This document shows positions 21,447 to 35,752 of a stretch of DNA of 62,000 nucleotides, piece by piece (within the stretch, counting starts at the first letter, position 1; every line of letters starts with the position of its first letter). Location of the stretch: assembly GCA_029204225.1 (NCBI GenBank), contig CM055110.1, positions 2,653,349 through 2,715,348 of the forward strand. Reading direction: 5' to 3'. This DNA comes from Diphasiastrum complanatum (Eukaryota > Streptophyta > Lycopodiopsida > Lycopodiales > Lycopodiaceae). A program made the translations under genes and the position numbers. The notes beneath the pieces are model-generated. The model had not been told where the DNA came from and searched no databases. It was given only the letters and a program-made list of their open reading frames with translations.

Positions 21447-23617
21447 CACCCAACCGCTCAACCTGCTGCTCACTCGAGAAGTTTCTTGCAAACTTCTACA
21501 TTACCACGCCCTACACTAGCTCCATAATACAAAAAGACACTAATATGAAATGAGTCCTTGTCGAAAGAAAGTGAAACCAATATTCCATCATCTGCTACAA
21601 TGTCCAACCAAGAGGAACTTCCACACAGTTTTCTCCCCTTCTACAACCTCAAATCTATTTGTCTTTCCATATGCTGATAAGATTTCCAATGTCCCAATAC
21701 ACAATAGATCTAGGATTCAGACATCCAAATAGAGATTCGGTTTTGAATCTCTTACTCAGAGGTCCTTAGGACATGGTACCTCAACCATCACTGCATCTCA
21801 AGCTATATCTTACAACATCTACTATCAACGATGGTAGATTTAGTGTCACTACCTGCCTTGTTTTTGACAAGGGCTTATGAGAGTTCTTTCATTACTCTAC
21901 CACATCAATAGAAATATGAAATTGTCCAAGTGAATTATACATGTTGATGAATGACTTCTTGTTTGACAAGTGCTCTACGGCCTTCACTCTTTGTAACATT
22001 GGTATCTTCCTTGTTTATTTTTTTATCATTTTTTGATTTCATCATTTCTTCTAATTGCATATCTTTTTCTACATTTGTTTTTAGTTCATCAAGGATAGCC
22101 ATTGCACAAGAGACATCATGTAGCGTATCTCAAGAATAACTTGTCATTCAACCTTCAGATCACCTTATACAGAGTTTACAATATTTGAGCATACTGAAAC
22201 TTCGAGACATCTTTGTCACATTAAAGTTGATTCCTGCATCTCATCGTCATATTCATTTTTGAGTCAACTACAGCAAGATCGAAACAAATTTAGTTAAAAT
22301 TTGTTCAATCTTTAGTCCAGTCACATGTTCAACCTGTTTTAACTACGTGTTCCACATGCTGATCCAATCCTGAACATGAACAATTACTAGCAACAACATC
22401 CCCACCAACATTTTTTTTGGGGGGGGAGAGAGTCGATATGCTTAGATCCACTGGAGCAGTTACGCTTACAGCAACAACACCAGCAAGATCAACAGCCAAG
22501 ATCACAAACCCAAAGTCGACAATGACAAGGCTAAGAAGACAGATGGGCAATCCAAAGCGACTCGATCAGAAGAAGTATCCCAATCACGATGAAGATCCTT
22601 CAGAAAAAAAAACACAAGCATTGGGAAATCAGTCTCCTTCTTCAACCGAACTCTTGCCATACTTCTGCGCCCATTCTCATGCCTAGCATTCACACCATCT
22701 ACCATTGTCACCACCACCCTTCTTTCCACCTGTCTGTTTATTATCAGTTCATTTTTCTTCTGAGAAATTCCCAGTTTTGATAGTCTTACCAAAGCAGCTG
22801 GTATATCATTGCAAGTGTCTTACGAAGACTAACTATCACCTACAATGGATGATCAGCCAAAAGAAGACCTACAAATGCAGGCGAAACAGCTAGAAGACAT
22901 CAGAAATTAAGAAAAAAATATGAGGAGGAAAGGACAAAACTTAAGCAATAGATGAGTCAGATCAACCTTGATCAAAAGAAACTCTCTGGAGCAATGATAG
23001 TTGAATCCCCTCCTAGGAAGCCCAAAGAGATGCAAAAGTAACGGATCAAAAGAAAGAGCTGCAGAAAAAGAAAGATGATGATAACCATGAACCTGCAAAT
23101 AAAGTGAGCTCCTCACCCAGCAAGTGGTTGTTAAAGCTCGACATTGCAAGGGTCCAAGGCTGCAACTGTAGAACTATCAGTTCCTTCACCCTTCCACCAG
23201 GCCTTCATCATGTTTCCTTGCCGTCACCAACCATTCTTCAAATCTGTTCCTACCACCAATTTCTTGATGATGAGTCCATCCCCTTGAGATTGATAACCAA
23301 AGTTTGTGCAACCTGCAGATCAAAGGTTTTCCTTGAGATTGGAACTTCAACTGAGAGAATAATCACGGAAACACCCAGAGGCAAATGGAGGATACAGACC
23401 TCCCAGAAGATAGAATCTACCAAGAAACCAAAGATGAGACCGTCAATGGCAGATACAAGTGACAAAACAAAGAGACACATGGAAAGCACTCGAGCATACA
23501 AGTTGTGAAGTTGTTGAGAGCTCTCCAATTTTGAAAATGTCAACCAATTGCAACAATAAGACATTTTGGTTAAACTATGGCAATTCGTGAAAAACAGTTT
23601 TTGTGATAAAGACTGGT
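21447..23617 (+). other. 3' internal region of second unit, no firm gene
   Basis: Stops in all frames are dense. Between 22430 and 23510 are partly open, Lys/Gln/Ser-rich stretches (for example TSDKTKRHMESTRAYKL ending at 23506) that could be a decayed gag tail or extra ORF. No protease or polymerase motif was found. A run GGGGGGGAGAGAG at 22421 resembles a polypurine tract. Confidence 0.35.
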
Positions 23618-23672
23618 GACAATAAGCACTTGGTTTTATGTAAGCGAATGAGGTTCTACACTTTTTCAAGTG
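23618..23672 (+). other. Conserved 3' motif of gag-only elements, copy 2
   Basis: CAATAAGCACTTGGTTTTAT then GTAAGCGAATG and CTACACTTTTTCAAG, ending about 250 bp before the 3' LTR. Compare 18737-18792 and 55938-55993. Confidence 0.75.
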
Positions 23673-23918
23673 ACGTCGAAGATGCCAATGCAGAAGCGGA
23701 GCAACATCGTCCAATATGAGCTGCAGTGGGTCATGCAACACATTAGGGGTGGGATGATGTTGGCTGATTCTGACAAATCCCCAAGGTACTCGAACAGAGC
23801 AATTTAAGAGCACCTCTCACCTTAGACCGAGGAGGTCTATGAGAAGATGAGACTAACTAAGACTGAGAGCCAAGCAATGCTAGTTAGAAATGGCAAGCAT
23901 GAACTGTGTAAACCTCAT

Positions 23919-25110
23919 GGCGAATCCCGAAAGATGGAATGACCATGTAGGAACTAGTATTTCTAGGCAAATGTAATAAATGCAAGTAGACCCCTCTTAA
24001 AGAAAGTAGAGTGAGCCACCTTTTGATGGTGACCTCTAGTGGAGAGCATTATTCCACTTGTAATTTGTGAAATGTGGAAATTCCACTAGGATGCCACCTA
24101 AGGAGCTCTCTTGCTTATTTAAAAGACTCCTTTTTTGTGAAGAGGAGCCTTTTGTGAAATGTACCTACTCCATGCTGAAATGAGAAGAGCCTCCACGAGT
24201 TTTGGTGCATCCATTGAGCTCCTTGATCATGCTTGTTTCTTGAGTGATGCATTCACGATCTTGCCCTTCCCTCCTTTGTGTGTGGTTGTGGATTGTAGAG
24301 TGGATTAGATTTGCTGCTTTCCTATAGTGGATTAGTTTTCTTTTCTTGTTTGTGGATTAAAGTAGGAGCCAGCATTTAGGTAAACTAAATAGGCTAGAAA
24401 TGTGGTGTAAATCTTGCATATCTTCCAATATTCTAGTTCTTGATGTTCTTGGGATGTCCAAGAATCAAAAGACTGGTTGGTTTCTTGATTCTTGGACTTC
24501 TAAATGTTGTAGATCAATTCTTATTTCTTGTTTTGTCAATTAATGCAAGTGTAGCTCACTGTTAGTATATTGTAGGGTTTGTTTTCAGAGTAGGTAGTTG
24601 TAGAATCTATTGAAATTTCATTTGGGCTGCATGCTGATCTGTAAATGAATGTTCATGGCTTGCATCTTTGTTTGAATGTAAGTGCGTTCAAGAGAGAACG
24701 ACCCTGAGTTGTCCTTTGATAGGTAGGACAAAATATACTGCAACGTCAATTTGTTCTCTTTTGTCTGGTTTGGGCATCGTAAAACCAAGAACACATCTAA
24801 TGAATGCCATGAAGCCTGGTAATAGGCAGAAACAGTTCTGAGTAAGTAAAGAAAACTAATAAAACCAACAGATCCTCTGGAGTAGGAGATCTGTCAACAT
24901 TTGACACCGTTGCTACTTGAACTCCAATGCATTCTACATCAAGAAGACCCACAACATTGTCCATGTTCAGATCCATGCAAACAAACTCCAAATCTTTCAA
25001 CACATATGAGTTTCTACAAACTGAATAGAGCCACAACAATGGCTACATCACTGCCCAAATCCATGAGCTATTAGACTCACCAATTTCTTGTTAGCAAACA
25101 CACTAACAAA
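23919..25110 (+). repeat. 3' LTR of gag-only tandem element
   Basis: Pairs with 14956-16147 at equal length. Just after its end a 27-bp piece (TTTCTTGTTAGCAAACACAC plus TAACAAA) is repeated at about 25116-25142. Confidence 0.85.
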
Positions 25111-25588
25111 CCTGGATTTCTTGTTAGCAAACACACTAACAAAACTAATTTGGACATATATGTAATATTGGTAAGTGATGGTTAAGATGATTATGCTTGA
25201 TGATCATGAACATGGATGGTCATAAAATAATCATAATGATGATGTGTATTAATTGAAAAGTATTTAGTACAATTCATGTTTGGTGAAGAACATTCCATCA
25301 AATAAGGTGTGAAAAAGAGCCCATAATATCATAATAATTTAGGCGCAAACAAATGATTATTTTACAAAATAAAGTTGCTAGTGATGTTTTCTTCTTTTTT
25401 GAGCACTACTATTGAGAGATGTACAAAATCTTGAAGTGGGTGAAACTTAGAGTTTAACTCAATCTCCAAGTCAAAACTCGTGCTAACATGTAGCTCAATA
25501 ATGTGAGAAATTGGCAAAAATCTAGCTTGGTATTTTTTATGATAGAAGTTTGTAAGTGAATCTCACATGTGTGGAGGATGTTCCCACA
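25111..25588. other. AT-rich spacer
   Basis: Contains the short duplication of the LTR end. I see no gene. Confidence 0.5.
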
Positions 25589-26326
25589 TGTGGAGAATTG
25601 TAAAGTAAATCAAAATTTTTGATATAGGGGTCTCATAGAATTTCATAGTCAAGCATTTAGGTGTAGGATGTTGATAGGGTCAAATTTGGCATAGATGGCA
25701 AATTATCCATTTCCACTTGTAATGCCACTATTGAGCCAAAATAGTGTAGGAGGCCAAACTCGTGCCAATTAGAGTGTAGACAAGTGTAATGCTTTTGTCT
25801 GATGAAGTTTAAGAGGTCCAATAGGATTTAGAGGTGGAACCATGAGTGGTCCAATAGAATTTGAGGTTTGCTTGAAAATGGTCCAATAGAATTTAGAGGT
25901 GCATGGATCAATGGTCCAATAGGATTAAGAGGTGGCAAAAGTGTGGTCCAATCATGATTGAGTATTGTGGTAGCTCATGGATCTATTAGTATCATTGTAC
26001 TTCTCATTTTGGATCTAATTGATTTTGAGATTGAGTGGATTTTGAGTGTAAGTGATTTTCTAGCTTTCTCTCTCTACCCGAGAGCTATTGATGATTTTCT
26101 CTCTCTACCTGAGGAGAGCAGCTTGTGTTTACTCAAATTACTTTTGGAACACTTCCCACATGTGTGAGTGAGAGTTGGAAGTGATTGAATGCATGTAGTA
26201 GTGTGTTTTTGCCATAGATTCAAAGATAGATCTTGAATCTCAATCTAGTCTTGATCTTGGTGAATCTACACACCTTAGGAGATCACAAGTACATGTTGTG
26301 GACAGTCCACATGTGTGAAATCAACA
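25589..26326 (+). repeat. Solo copia LTR (family of the 37.5-40.5 kb element)
   Basis: Begins TGTGGAGAATTG and ends GTGAAATCAACA. It aligns in reverse with 39759-40507, which is tied to a primer-binding site and gag, so its identity as an LTR is firm. It contains repeated GGTCCAATAGRATTTAGAGG units (four or five, near 25820-25945) and CTCTCTCTACCCGAGAG. No internal region follows. The flanks (CCACA and AATAA) are not a duplication, so recombination or deletion touched its edges. Confidence 0.85.
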
Positions 26327-26540
26327 AATAAGATAATTGCAAATCTAGTAGTTACAACCTATATTTGATTTCAAATTGCAATTGTGAACTATATTGTTAG
26401 CTTTTATTTTTTATATGGCTAATTGTGATGAGATACATAAGTTGATTCATAGTTGATATTTTCTAAATAATTACAACCCAAAAGAATTTCTTAATCTAAG
26501 ATGATTTGGTTGTTCAATTCAATTTCCAATCCCCCCCTCG

Positions 26541-28542
<2,002 letters not shown>

Positions 28543-31262
28543 ATGTTCTACATAGATTCTTTTGGGAAATTTGACATCTTCAAGATGACAATCAAGTATC
28601 ACTTACATGTGAAGTTAGAGAAGGATTATGCGACCACCAAAGCTGCATGGGGTGTTAACTTAAATTCGTATGACATGCATTGTTGGAGATTAGAAGGAAA
28701 AAAACATATTGACCTATGGGTAAGAGGTGATTTAGACCCTCATAATCCACTGGTAGATGCTCCTCCTAAATTTTCTGATGTACATAGTTTGTTAAGATTC
28801 GTTGGGGATGGTCGGAATGGATTGCTTGGCTATTGTCAAGCAATGGATTCTCAAAGAATCCAAGCTGAGACATTGGCAAATACGACAAACATTCATATAT
28901 TAAGTATGAATGACAATTTAAAATCATTGCAAAGAATAAATATGAAATTGGAGCAGGAGATAAATGGTTTGAAAATAGAGCTTGCCAGTTCTGTCACAAA
29001 AATTGAAGAATTGCAATCTTCAATCAGTATATTTCAGAGGACAATATATGGCTTACAACGAAAGCGTAGAGTCTCGATGGATTAGCAAGCAGAAAATGAA
29101 AACACTAAGAGACACAAACTAGAAGCTTTGGCACCAGGTGGTGGTGCCAGTAAAAGACGTATGAGGGACACAAAAGAGTTCTTGAAAAAGACGGTTGGAA
29201 AAGATTTCATTGCCGGAAAATATATGAAACATTTTTTGAAGGGTAAAGATTTGATTAAGATTGTGGAAGATGAAACAAGTGATTCAATTCGCTTGAGAAT
29301 TGCAAAAAGCTAGTTAACAAGTTCAAGCCAAATCCAAATGTTAAAGAGATGATGTACGCATGCGATCAAGGAGGTGTGAGTCGCAAGGGGTATAGAGCTT
29401 TGAAGAAGTATATGAAACGCTCTGACAAAAATGGGTTAAAACGCCATCAAATAAGACCTACTTATAAACTTGTTGAATCCGCCAAACGAGAATGCAATTC
29501 GATTTTGCTCTCTGAATTAGGAGAGTTTCAACATATTGAGGATTTTTTTACAGTAACCAATAAGAAGAAAGGACCTCCGACATGTTTTCATTATCATCAA
29601 GGCAATAATATATTCTTAGATCTGAAAAAGATCCAAGCGATGGTGATCCGACATTACGAAGTTAGAACAAATGGTAAGAACATTTATTGTGGATTTCGGT
29701 TTTCCATTGTATGCTTTTCTTCAACTAATATGTTTTTGTAATGAAATTTTTGTCTTACAGATTGCGAAGGTAAAGTTATATTTGCTATTAAGTTGGACGA
29801 AGCAGAAATCATAAAAGGGCGTAAACTTGAACGTGTCACAATCACCTTGATGAATCATGAATTGCAACAGTTTGGCGGAAGTTATTGTAAAGAATTTAGC
29901 GTGCAATCCGAAAATCACATATGGTGGATAGCTGCATTTGAAGTTCCTAAGGAGTCTCACGACGTACTAGAGTGGCTATTTGAAAAATGTAGTATATCTA
30001 AGATAATACATGCACAAAATGAAGGCAAATTGCTCAATGTTGAAGGGGAAAGCTTTGCTGTAGAATGGCACCTAGCTGCTGATTTAAAGACTTTGAAATG
30101 CATGTACGGTTGTGGTCCCGATGCAAATGCAAAGAATTTTTGTATATATTGTATGTTTGAATCTGGGCGGAACAAAAGTATCTTGAATTGCAACCAATGT
30201 CTTGCACCAAATAGGCACAATCTAGACAAAGCTTGGAGTCCTGTGTTGAACATTCCTCTTGAAAGAGTCCATTTTTGCACAATGCATGGTGAATTACGAA
30301 TATTGGACAAATTATTATTTTTGCATTGTTGTTACGCATGGAACATGCAGCCCAAATCAAGAGCAGATGTTAGCATTAGAAATCTAGAAATAATTTTATC
30401 CAATATGGGATTGCACAGGGGCCATGTGAGTCTTACCAAAGACGTTGAGATGAGTGGAAAAACGCAAGATGTTCCAGCAAAAGTTTCAATGGGTGGTGTG
30501 AAAGCGAGACACCTATTGTCAAATCATACTGCACGTGAAAGCAGTGTTGAATGGGAGTACTGGAAGAAAATATGTCAATGCACAACAAATATTGGCTCAG
30601 ATCCTCGCATGGCAAGTACGCGTTCTAAGGTTTGGCAAGCATTTGATGCCTTGTCACAAACTACCAACAAAAAGATTGTGAGAGATGAAGATTTGGATAG
30701 ATATGCAAGAGAAGTCAAAACATTTACTGAATTGATGATCGATGCATGGGGAGAAACACACATAACTCACTATATGGTATGTGTGTCTCATATTTTTTTA
30801 CTTTCGTATTTATGTATTTGTAAAGATTTAAACTAATACAAATTTTCTATGAACAACACATCTTCTATGCTCATGGACCTTGGTTTATGAAAACCTAATA
30901 TCATTAGCTATTTGGAATACGCAAGGCATGGAAAAGTGTCATTACAGGGCAAAGGCTGCATATTTCAAAAATTCATGGCATGACGGAGGAAAGGGTCTTA
31001 GCAATGCATTGGTTGAGATATTCCAATGGTTTTGGGCCGAGGACACTTTCAAAACACAAGAACTGAAGAGTTGTGTTCAATGATCTCCAGTTCAAATTCA
31101 GTCAAAAAGACAGCATGGCAGTCCTCTAATGCTAGAACAAGGCATCAAGAATGGAGGATGTCTAGAGTCCGAGTTGGAAAGAGATGGATGCCGAGGACAC
31201 CAACATCCAATGTTTTGGAAAACAGTGCTAGAGAAACTACGGAAACTGATGAGATGGAATAG
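28543..31262 (+). pseudogene. Broken multi-exon gene of a transposase-like family, product uncertain
   Basis: Exon 1 (from about 28543) has a probable coiled coil at residues 110-165 (LKSLQRINMKLEQEINGLK). One in-frame TAG (29083-29085) and a one-base loss in an A run near 29302 break it; the frame resumes KLVNKFKPNPNVKEMMYACD. The intron 29674-29760 has good GT-AG ends. Exon 2 carries VEWHLAADLKTLKCMYGCGP, CIYC and CNQC (paired cysteines), and FALSQTT-like helices, ending at donor 30777. The next block (HIFYAHGPWFMK, then ISLAIWNTQGMEKCHYRAKA) lacks an AG acceptor and is frameshifted. The layout recalls repetitive transposase-like proteins with an Asp-Leu-Lys block, a CxxC pair and a C-terminal GMEK block. 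That link is by memory and weak. The DNA near 31080-31262 may be its tail. Confidence 0.55.
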
Positions 31263-31370
31263 AAACAATTTATGTTGAATTGTAATTCGAATATTCCTTT
31301 GTGATAAATATTACTGCCGAATTGGATTGTTGTTATAAATAGAAATTGTTTTATTTGATTTTATAAGGAC

Positions 31371-32573
31371 AAGTGGATTAAAGCGATGGAAGATGAGATG
31401 AATTCCATGGAGCAAAACAATGTCCGAAATCTAGAGCCATTGCCAACAGACAAGAAGACTATAAAGTACAAAGGGATTTTCAAATACAAGTATGGACCTG
31501 ATGGCAACGTATCAAAATACAAGGCTAGATTGGTGGCAAAAGGTTTCTCTTAGAAGTATGGTGTTTATTGTACTGAAACCTTTTTTTCAAATGTAAAGCA
31601 TTTGTCCTTACGCCTACTATTTTCATATGCAGCAACATACAGTCTCAAGATCCACATAGTGGATGAAAAGATCGCCTTCCTACACGACGAGTTAAATGAA
31701 GAGGTCTATATGGACCAACCACCAGGATTCTTCTGCTCACGCTTTGCAAACTATGCCTACTGAATGAAAGAAGCATATACGGACTGAAGCAGTATGCTAG
31801 GCAGTGGTATAAGAAGAAGAATTTCACTCTCAGATCCTTAGGGTTTCAACCATTGATGGCCGACCACAATGTCTATATAAAGGTCACAGATGGAAAAATC
31901 ATAGTCATAGCAGTCTACGTGGATGACACTTTGGTCTTGTCCAGAAGCGACAAGCTGATTGCTCAGGTGAAGCATGATATTTCACAGTATTTTGAAATAT
32001 TAGACCTAGGGGAAGCAAGATGCTACCTAGGATTGCAGGTTGATAGAGATCTTGATGAAAGGAAGCTGTATCTTCACCAGTCAAGATACATCCAAAAAAT
32101 CATTGATGATTTTCAAATGACAGACTACAAGGGAGCTAATACGCCGATAGTAGCTGGAATAATTCTCACCAAGCAAGAGTGCCCGCAGAATGTAGAAGAA
32201 TAGGAAGCCATGTAGAACGTGCCCTGTAGGAGGTTAATCAGATCACTCATGTACTTGGCAGATAATACACGCCCTGACATTGCTTATGCAGTTTTCAGAA
32301 TGAGACAGTTTAATATCAATCCAGGCCCTATGCACTGGAAGATAGCCAAGAGAATTCTGCAATACCTTCAACAGACGATGGATTATGGGTTGTGTTTCTC
32401 TCAGCATGAAGGTTTCCAGATCAAATCCTACAGTGATGCAAGTTGGGCAACCCTGAAAGATGATTGCAAGAGCATCTCAGGAGGATGCACAATAGCAGTC
32501 GGTGTAGCTGTGATATGGATCAGCAAGAAGCAGACCATAACTACGCAATCATCCTGTGAAGCAGAGTATGTTG
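31371..32573 (+). pseudogene. Ty1-copia reverse transcriptase and RNase H fragment
   Basis: Starts KWIKAMEDEMNSMEQNN and runs through VSKYKARLVAKGFS, one TAG at 31551 (usual Q), and the intact catalytic block VIAVYVDDTLVLS near 31910. RLIRSLMYLADNTRPDIAYA and SYSDASWATLKDD follow (RNase H). Frameshifts lie near 31740-31850 and 32205. It stops at TTQSSCEAEYV exactly where the LTR at 32574 begins, so that LTR was inserted into, or fused to, this RNase H. The 5' half (gag to integrase) is missing. Confidence 0.88.
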
Positions 32574-33225
32574 TGTGAGAGATTTCAACTAGTTTAGTCT
32601 AGTTTAGTCACATTTTGGTAAATTGTCAATAAGAGGCCCAAACTCATTTTAGACTTAGAGATAAAAATTTTTAAGTTATATTAGTTTAAAATACATTCAA
32701 TAAACACTTTTTGAAAGTGTGGAAAAGTTGGTAGTCGAGTTTGAGAGAGATTCAAATTTGAACTTTGGGTACATTGAATCTAGACCCAAAAATAGTAGGG
32801 TTTACATTTTGGAGGGAAAGCCAAGTGGCCAAATAGGGTTTGGAAACTCTATAAAAGGATGTAATCATGGAGAGACACATCTTCTCTCTTCTCTCTCTCA
32901 TTTCATCATTATACATGGTTCTCTTTGGGTTCTACTGCTCATTGGTGCAATATCTTGGTGATATCGTGCAATCTTATGTGTAGAATGTCCATATTTTGCT
33001 ATTTTTGGTTCCACACGTGTGAAATACAGTAGGGTACTATAATTGTATGGAAAAAAACCGTATTTTATATTTTGGTTCATGTTTGATCAGTATCTCTTAG
33101 AGTTTCATCTCATTTTGTATGTAGATGTTGTTTTTTCTACATTGGCAGGATTGTTGGTTTGTTCCTTTTTGTAACCAAAGATTTGGGACATGGATTGGAT
33201 CTTGAATGATCTGAAATCCTTTACA
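32574..33225 (+). repeat. 5' LTR of copia element
   Basis: Begins TGTGAGAGATTTCAACTAG and ends CCTTTACA next to the primer-binding site. CTATAAAAGGATG near 32850 is a likely TATA box. The first 195 bp recur at 37324-37518 with few changes. Confidence 0.9.
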
Positions 33226-33237
33226 TGGTATCAGAGC
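33226..33237 (+). promoter_or_regulatory. Primer-binding site, initiator tRNA-Met
   Basis: TGGTATCAGAGC directly after the LTR end, the usual plant copia site for initiator methionine tRNA. Confidence 0.9.
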
Positions 33238-33814
33238 TATTTTGTTTCTAGTTATGAAAGGATCAGCCAACTTTAGCAAGGATTTGGAGGAGTTACCAAT
33301 GCTAGAGCATGCTAGATTGCTTTCTACTCAAAAATCAGCATTTTTACATGTGTAGAATTGATCTTTTGTAGGTCAAAATTCAATACTTGATCAATTTTGA
33401 TTTCAAACTTGGTTTACTGGAATTAGATGACTTTTGGTGCATTAGTAAGGTCTCATTGGAGTCTACAAGAAGATATATCAAGTTTCTAGAAATTGCATGT
33501 AGAATTTGAGATATTCAATTTTTTGTGATTTTCCCCAAAACCCTAATTTTGATTGGATCTCTAGTTTGTGAGGTTACTGAACTTCATTTGAGTGTGTTTC
33601 AATCTTAGAAAGTGGCAAGAGTCATTAGATTGAAGATAGATCATAGGTTGATCAAGATTTCACTATTCTATGTGTTGATTTTCTAGTTAGAGTGCTAGAA
33701 GAGATTTGAGAGGTTCCATATCTTTGTGATATCTTCTTGAGTTCATTTGTTGACATTCAAGAGAGTGCTTTGTGCATTGGAACAGGTTGAAAGAGAAGAT
33801 CATGTCACTTCAAC

Positions 33815-35752
33815 ATGGCTATAAGTGGAGGCTCTATGTTGGAGGGCAATGATAGGCTTACCTCAATCAACTATTCTACTTGGAAGGTGAGGATGGAGTC
33901 CTTATTGGAGATGAATGAGATGATGGAGATTGTTACAGGAGTGGAGGAGAGGCCTCAAGAACCTCAAGATCAAGTGAGGTATGACAAGAGAGCAAAGAAA
34001 GCTCTACACATGATTAAGATGAATGTTACCAATGAACTTCTCAACGAAGTTGGTAAGTGCACATCATCTTTGGAGGCTTGGGAAGCTTTGAAGAAGCTTT
34101 ATGAATCCAAGTCTACATCAAGAGTGCTTACTCTTAGGAGGCAAATCTTTCAAATTTTGCAAAAGAAGTAAGAGAGTACTCATGCTTTTGTTTTGAGGGT
34201 TAAAGCATTCAATGATGAGTTAGCATGTATTGATGAAAGCATTAAGGAAGTAGAACTTGTTCAAGTTATACTTAATGGCTTGTTAGATGATCATGCTAAT
34301 CTTGTTCAAAGTTTTGCTATTCAAAAGACTTTGCCAGGTATTGTGGATTTGCAAGAGATCTTGGTGAATGAGGAGTATAGGCTTCAATCAAGAGGAGGTG
34401 GATCTACATCGACATCTCAATATGAAGAGGAGGCTATGTTCATCAAAGGCAAGTTCAAGGGCAAAGGCAAATGCAAGTGGCCTACAGGGCAAGATCAAGG
34501 TGAGACTTCTTCTTTTGGAAAAAAGAAAGATAAGTTTAAGTTGAAATGCTTTTATTGTGGAATCAAAAGGCATTTTGCAAATGAATGTTTGAAGAAGCAA
34601 AGAGATGAAGGTAGCAAGCAAATCAACTTTACTACTAATGATGAGGATCTAGGTGGTTGTGATTCTCTTTTGATGTGTTCTTCAAGTCTAATATCAAGTG
34701 AAGGTAACAAAGATTCATGGTGGATTGATAGTGGAGCTAGTTCACACATGACTAGTCACAAGGAGTTCTTTACTTCTTTGATCACTTATGATGGAGCCAA
34801 GAAAGTAATTCACATGGCCAATGGTGATGAGTTTGTGATTGAAGGTATTGGTTCAATTCCTGTTTGTCTCTCTACTAATAGGAAAGCAAGACTTGATGGT
34901 GTTCTTTACATTCCTTCACTTTCAAAGAATTTGGTAAGTGTTGGTCAAATGATAGAGAAAGGATACATGGTAAATTTTGGTGGTGATGCTTGTTTCATAA
35001 CAAAGGAAGAAATCTTGGTTGCTAGGGGCCATAGACAAGGTAGACTTTTCAAGCTTGATGCTTTTGTTATGGCTAATAAAAAGGATGGAATGGGAAAGGA
35101 GATTGGTCTCAACTTTCCAAAGCTCCCTTTTAGCATCAATAAGATTGGTGGATCTTATGCAAAGTCTAAAAAGCTTCCTTATGCTAGATCTAGGTTGAGA
35201 TCTAATATGCTTCTTGGAGATGTTCATCTTTGTGCTAACTTGGCTAGTCTTGAGGATAATGATGGTGTTTCAATGGTTCTTCATGGCAAGTGCAAGCATG
35301 CAAAAGGTAAGAAAAGAGCTAACTTCATCAATGGAGGTGAAGGTTCTTCCTTGAAAAAGATTGTTGCTAATGATTTCTTGGATCATATGGAAAAAGATGT
35401 CGCTAGGTGCATGCATGAAGGAGATAGTTCTTTTACATTCTTTTGTGATGAGTCCAAGAAATTCATTTTTGTAGCAAGTGTAGTCACATGTCTTCATAAA
35501 GAGAGTAGATCAAATGGTTCTATCAAGAGACTTGGTGAGGGAGATAGTCACAAGTCAAGAAGAAGAGAAGTATGTGAAGAGTTCAAAGTAGGATGTACTT
35601 TGAATGATGTCACTGTGAATGATAGTGAGGAAGAACCATTATCATATGAGTCATTACCTAAAACATTGAGTAGAAGTTCTTGTTTGAAAAAAAGAGAGTA
35701 CTTCAATCATCCTTATGTTAAAGGTACTAATCATGTTTTTCATGGCTTCTAA
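33815..35752 (+). pseudogene. Copia gag-protease polyprotein fused to a degenerate integrase-derived tail
   Basis: ATG 33815 (MAISGGSMLEGNDRLTS) opens a single frame of about 645 codons with one TAA at 34169-34171 (QKK before, ESTHAF after). It holds gag (YSTWKVRMESLLEMNE, TSRVLTLRRQIFQ), zinc knuckle KCFYCGIKRHFANEC and protease WWIDSGASSHMTSH with an intact DSG. GRLFKLDAFV then follows. After 35090 the expected WHKRLGHP finger is absent; AKSKKLPYARSRLRSN only faintly echoes ALSKSHRLAYSRTTSR of the copia at 11.2 kb. The last 190 residues are Ser/Lys/Asp-rich and unlike a DDE integrase, yet remain open. Confidence 0.8.

Larger units (their letters stand above)
14956..25110 (+). mobile_element. 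Tandem gag-only gypsy-type elements between paired LTRs
   Basis: Outer LTRs at 14956-16147 and 23919-25110 align along their whole length with few differences. Between them lie leader minisatellites, a decayed ORF and a conserved 3' motif, then a third divergent LTR (about 19030-19745), a second leader minisatellite, a gag, and again the 3' motif. No protease, RT, RNase H or integrase is visible in 10 kb, so both units are non-autonomous. The order LTR-A, internal 1, LTR-B, internal 2, LTR-A suggests recombination between two related elements. I see no clear target-site duplication. Confidence 0.75.
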
